A stretch of DNA of 6,487 bases from an uncultured Bacilli bacterium (GTDB lineage Bacteria; Bacillota_I; Bacilli_A; RF39; UBA660), in assembly GCA_947628725.1 (NCBI GenBank), contig CANRAQ010000051.1, forward strand, positions 1 to 6,487, given 5' to 3'. A model generated the notes under the pieces. It had not been told where the DNA came from, made no database searches, and worked only from the letters and a program-made list of their open reading frames with translations. A program made the position numbers and the translations under genes. Numbering within the stretch: the first letter of the stretch is position 1; every line of letters begins with the position of its first letter. Of this stretch, positions 5,727 to 6,487 are shown in pieces.

Positions 5727-6487
5727 CCACTGAATATACTTTTAAGGTTCTTCAAATAAAATTCAAAAATATTACACTTATCTACATCTTCTTTTACTGT
5801 TAAATCTACTTCATTTATTACCTCATCATTATTAAGCACATATAACTTACCTACTATATCACCTTTTTTTACTGGTAATTTAATATCATTAATTTCTACA
5901 TCATATGTAGGATTTATTTCTCCTTCTACTTTTTTATATAAAATATTTACATCGTTCATTGGTACTATCTTAATTTCATCTTTATTTGCTTTATTAAAAT
6001 TAATTTTTTTAACTACTTTATCTTTAGAAATAAGATTTTTAAGTGAAACTTGAGCAAATGCATAATCTAGCATAGAAGAAACTTCACTATTTCTAGCAGA
6101 ACTAGTTGGTTCGCCCATTACTGTAGCAATAACACGCATACTATCTTTTTTCATAGTTGCAGTTAGACAGTAACCTGCTCCTTCTGTATAACCTGTTTTA
6201 AGTCCATCTACTCCTTCCTTAAATCTAACTAATTTATTTGTGTTTACTAACCATATTTTTTTATCTGTACCTTCTCTTAAATATGTTTCATAAATGCTAG
6301 AAAATTCTAGTATTTTTTCATGTTTAACAAGTTCTTTAGCTATAAATGCCATATCATATGCACTAGAATAATGGCCTTCTTCATCTAGTCCATGACAGTT
6401 TTTAAAATTAGTATCCTTTAAACCTAATTCTTTAACTTTGTCATTCATCATTTTTACAAAATTATCTTCTGTTCCTGCTATAGCTTC
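5705..6487 (-). CDS. dacF: D-alanyl-D-alanine carboxypeptidase (DacF/PBP5 type), N-terminus beyond the window
   Basis: The 260 visible residues are the later part of a class C low-molecular-weight penicillin-binding protein. Such enzymes remove the terminal D-Ala from peptidoglycan pentapeptides outside the membrane. Codons are open to base 6487 (EAIAGTEDNF precedes the Met at 6451), so that Met is internal and the true start is off the window. The catalytic SxxK and SxN motifs would lie in the missing part. Visible are a segment typical of the family (HGLDEEGHYSSAYDMA, about 32-47), the KTG motif (GLKTGYTEGAGYC; K97-G99) and a C-terminal PBP5_C beta domain (about 145-235). A short amphipathic tail (FEFYLKNLKSIFSG) ends the protein and probably holds it to the membrane. 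The family is secure; dacF rather than dacA is a best guess. A nested terminator overlaps the stop. Confidence 0.92.
   Translation of the reverse strand, partial: EAIAGTEDNFVKMMNDKVKELGLKDTNFKNCHGLDEEGHYSSAYDMAFIAKELVKHEKILEFSSIYETYLREGTDKKIWLVNTNKLVRFKEGVDGLKTGYTEGAGYCLTATMKKDSMRVIATVMGEPTSSARNSEVSSMLDYAFAQVSLKNLISKDKVVKKINFNKANKDEIKIVPMNDVNILYKKVEGEINPTYDVEINDIKLPVKKGDIVGKLYVLNNDEVINEVDLTVKEDVDKCNIFEFYLKNLKSIFSGNIKFNL

Noticed and set aside
6449..6451. ATG at 6451 as the start of the carboxypeptidase
   Set aside because: The frame stays open to the window end and encodes EAIAGTEDNF, typical of the family just after the SxN motif, so this Met is internal.

Overview
This is a very AT-rich window in which every gene lies on the minus strand. 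The standard genetic code appears to be used: Trp is TGG and no in-frame TGA was noticed. Shine-Dalgarno sites, sigma-A type promoters, T-rich terminators and the gene set (dacF, CBS-type family II pyrophosphatase, yqeG, yqeH, Gram-positive style prepilin) point to a low-GC Firmicute. An uncultured gut member of Bacilli or Clostridia is most likely. That assignment is inferred from gene content and composition only.

In transcription order (high to low coordinates) the layout is as follows. (1) 6487-5705 holds the 3' part of a DacF-type D-Ala-D-Ala carboxypeptidase, closed by a nested hairpin that contains its stop codon. (2) 5590-4751 holds an unrecognised soluble protein. It has a consensus promoter (TTGACA-16-TATAAT), a perfect AGGAGG, a TTG start and its own terminator. 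(3) 4662-3082 holds a CBS-domain Mn-dependent inorganic pyrophosphatase with its own promoter. (4) 3003-1500 holds yqeG and yqeH, overlapping by 8 bases behind a promoter upstream of yqeG. (5) 1490-612 holds an unrecognised single-pass membrane protein 9 bases after yqeH, probably in the same operon, followed by a strong terminator-like hairpin. (6) 504-1 holds the N-terminal 168 residues of a type IV prepilin-like surface protein that continues beyond the window.

The recognisable parts are housekeeping: peptidoglycan trimming (DacF), pyrophosphate removal (PPase) and ribosome assembly (YqeH, with YqeG as its usual operon partner). The two unrecognised proteins and the pilin-like protein are the accessory or lineage-specific parts. 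No intergenic stretch exceeds about 115 bases. No RNA genes, insertion sequences or CRISPR arrays were seen. I found no clear new multi-gene system. The best leads are the strongly promoted unknown protein, the membrane protein attached to yqeGH, the pilin-like protein, and the degenerate nucleotide-sensing insert of the pyrophosphatase.
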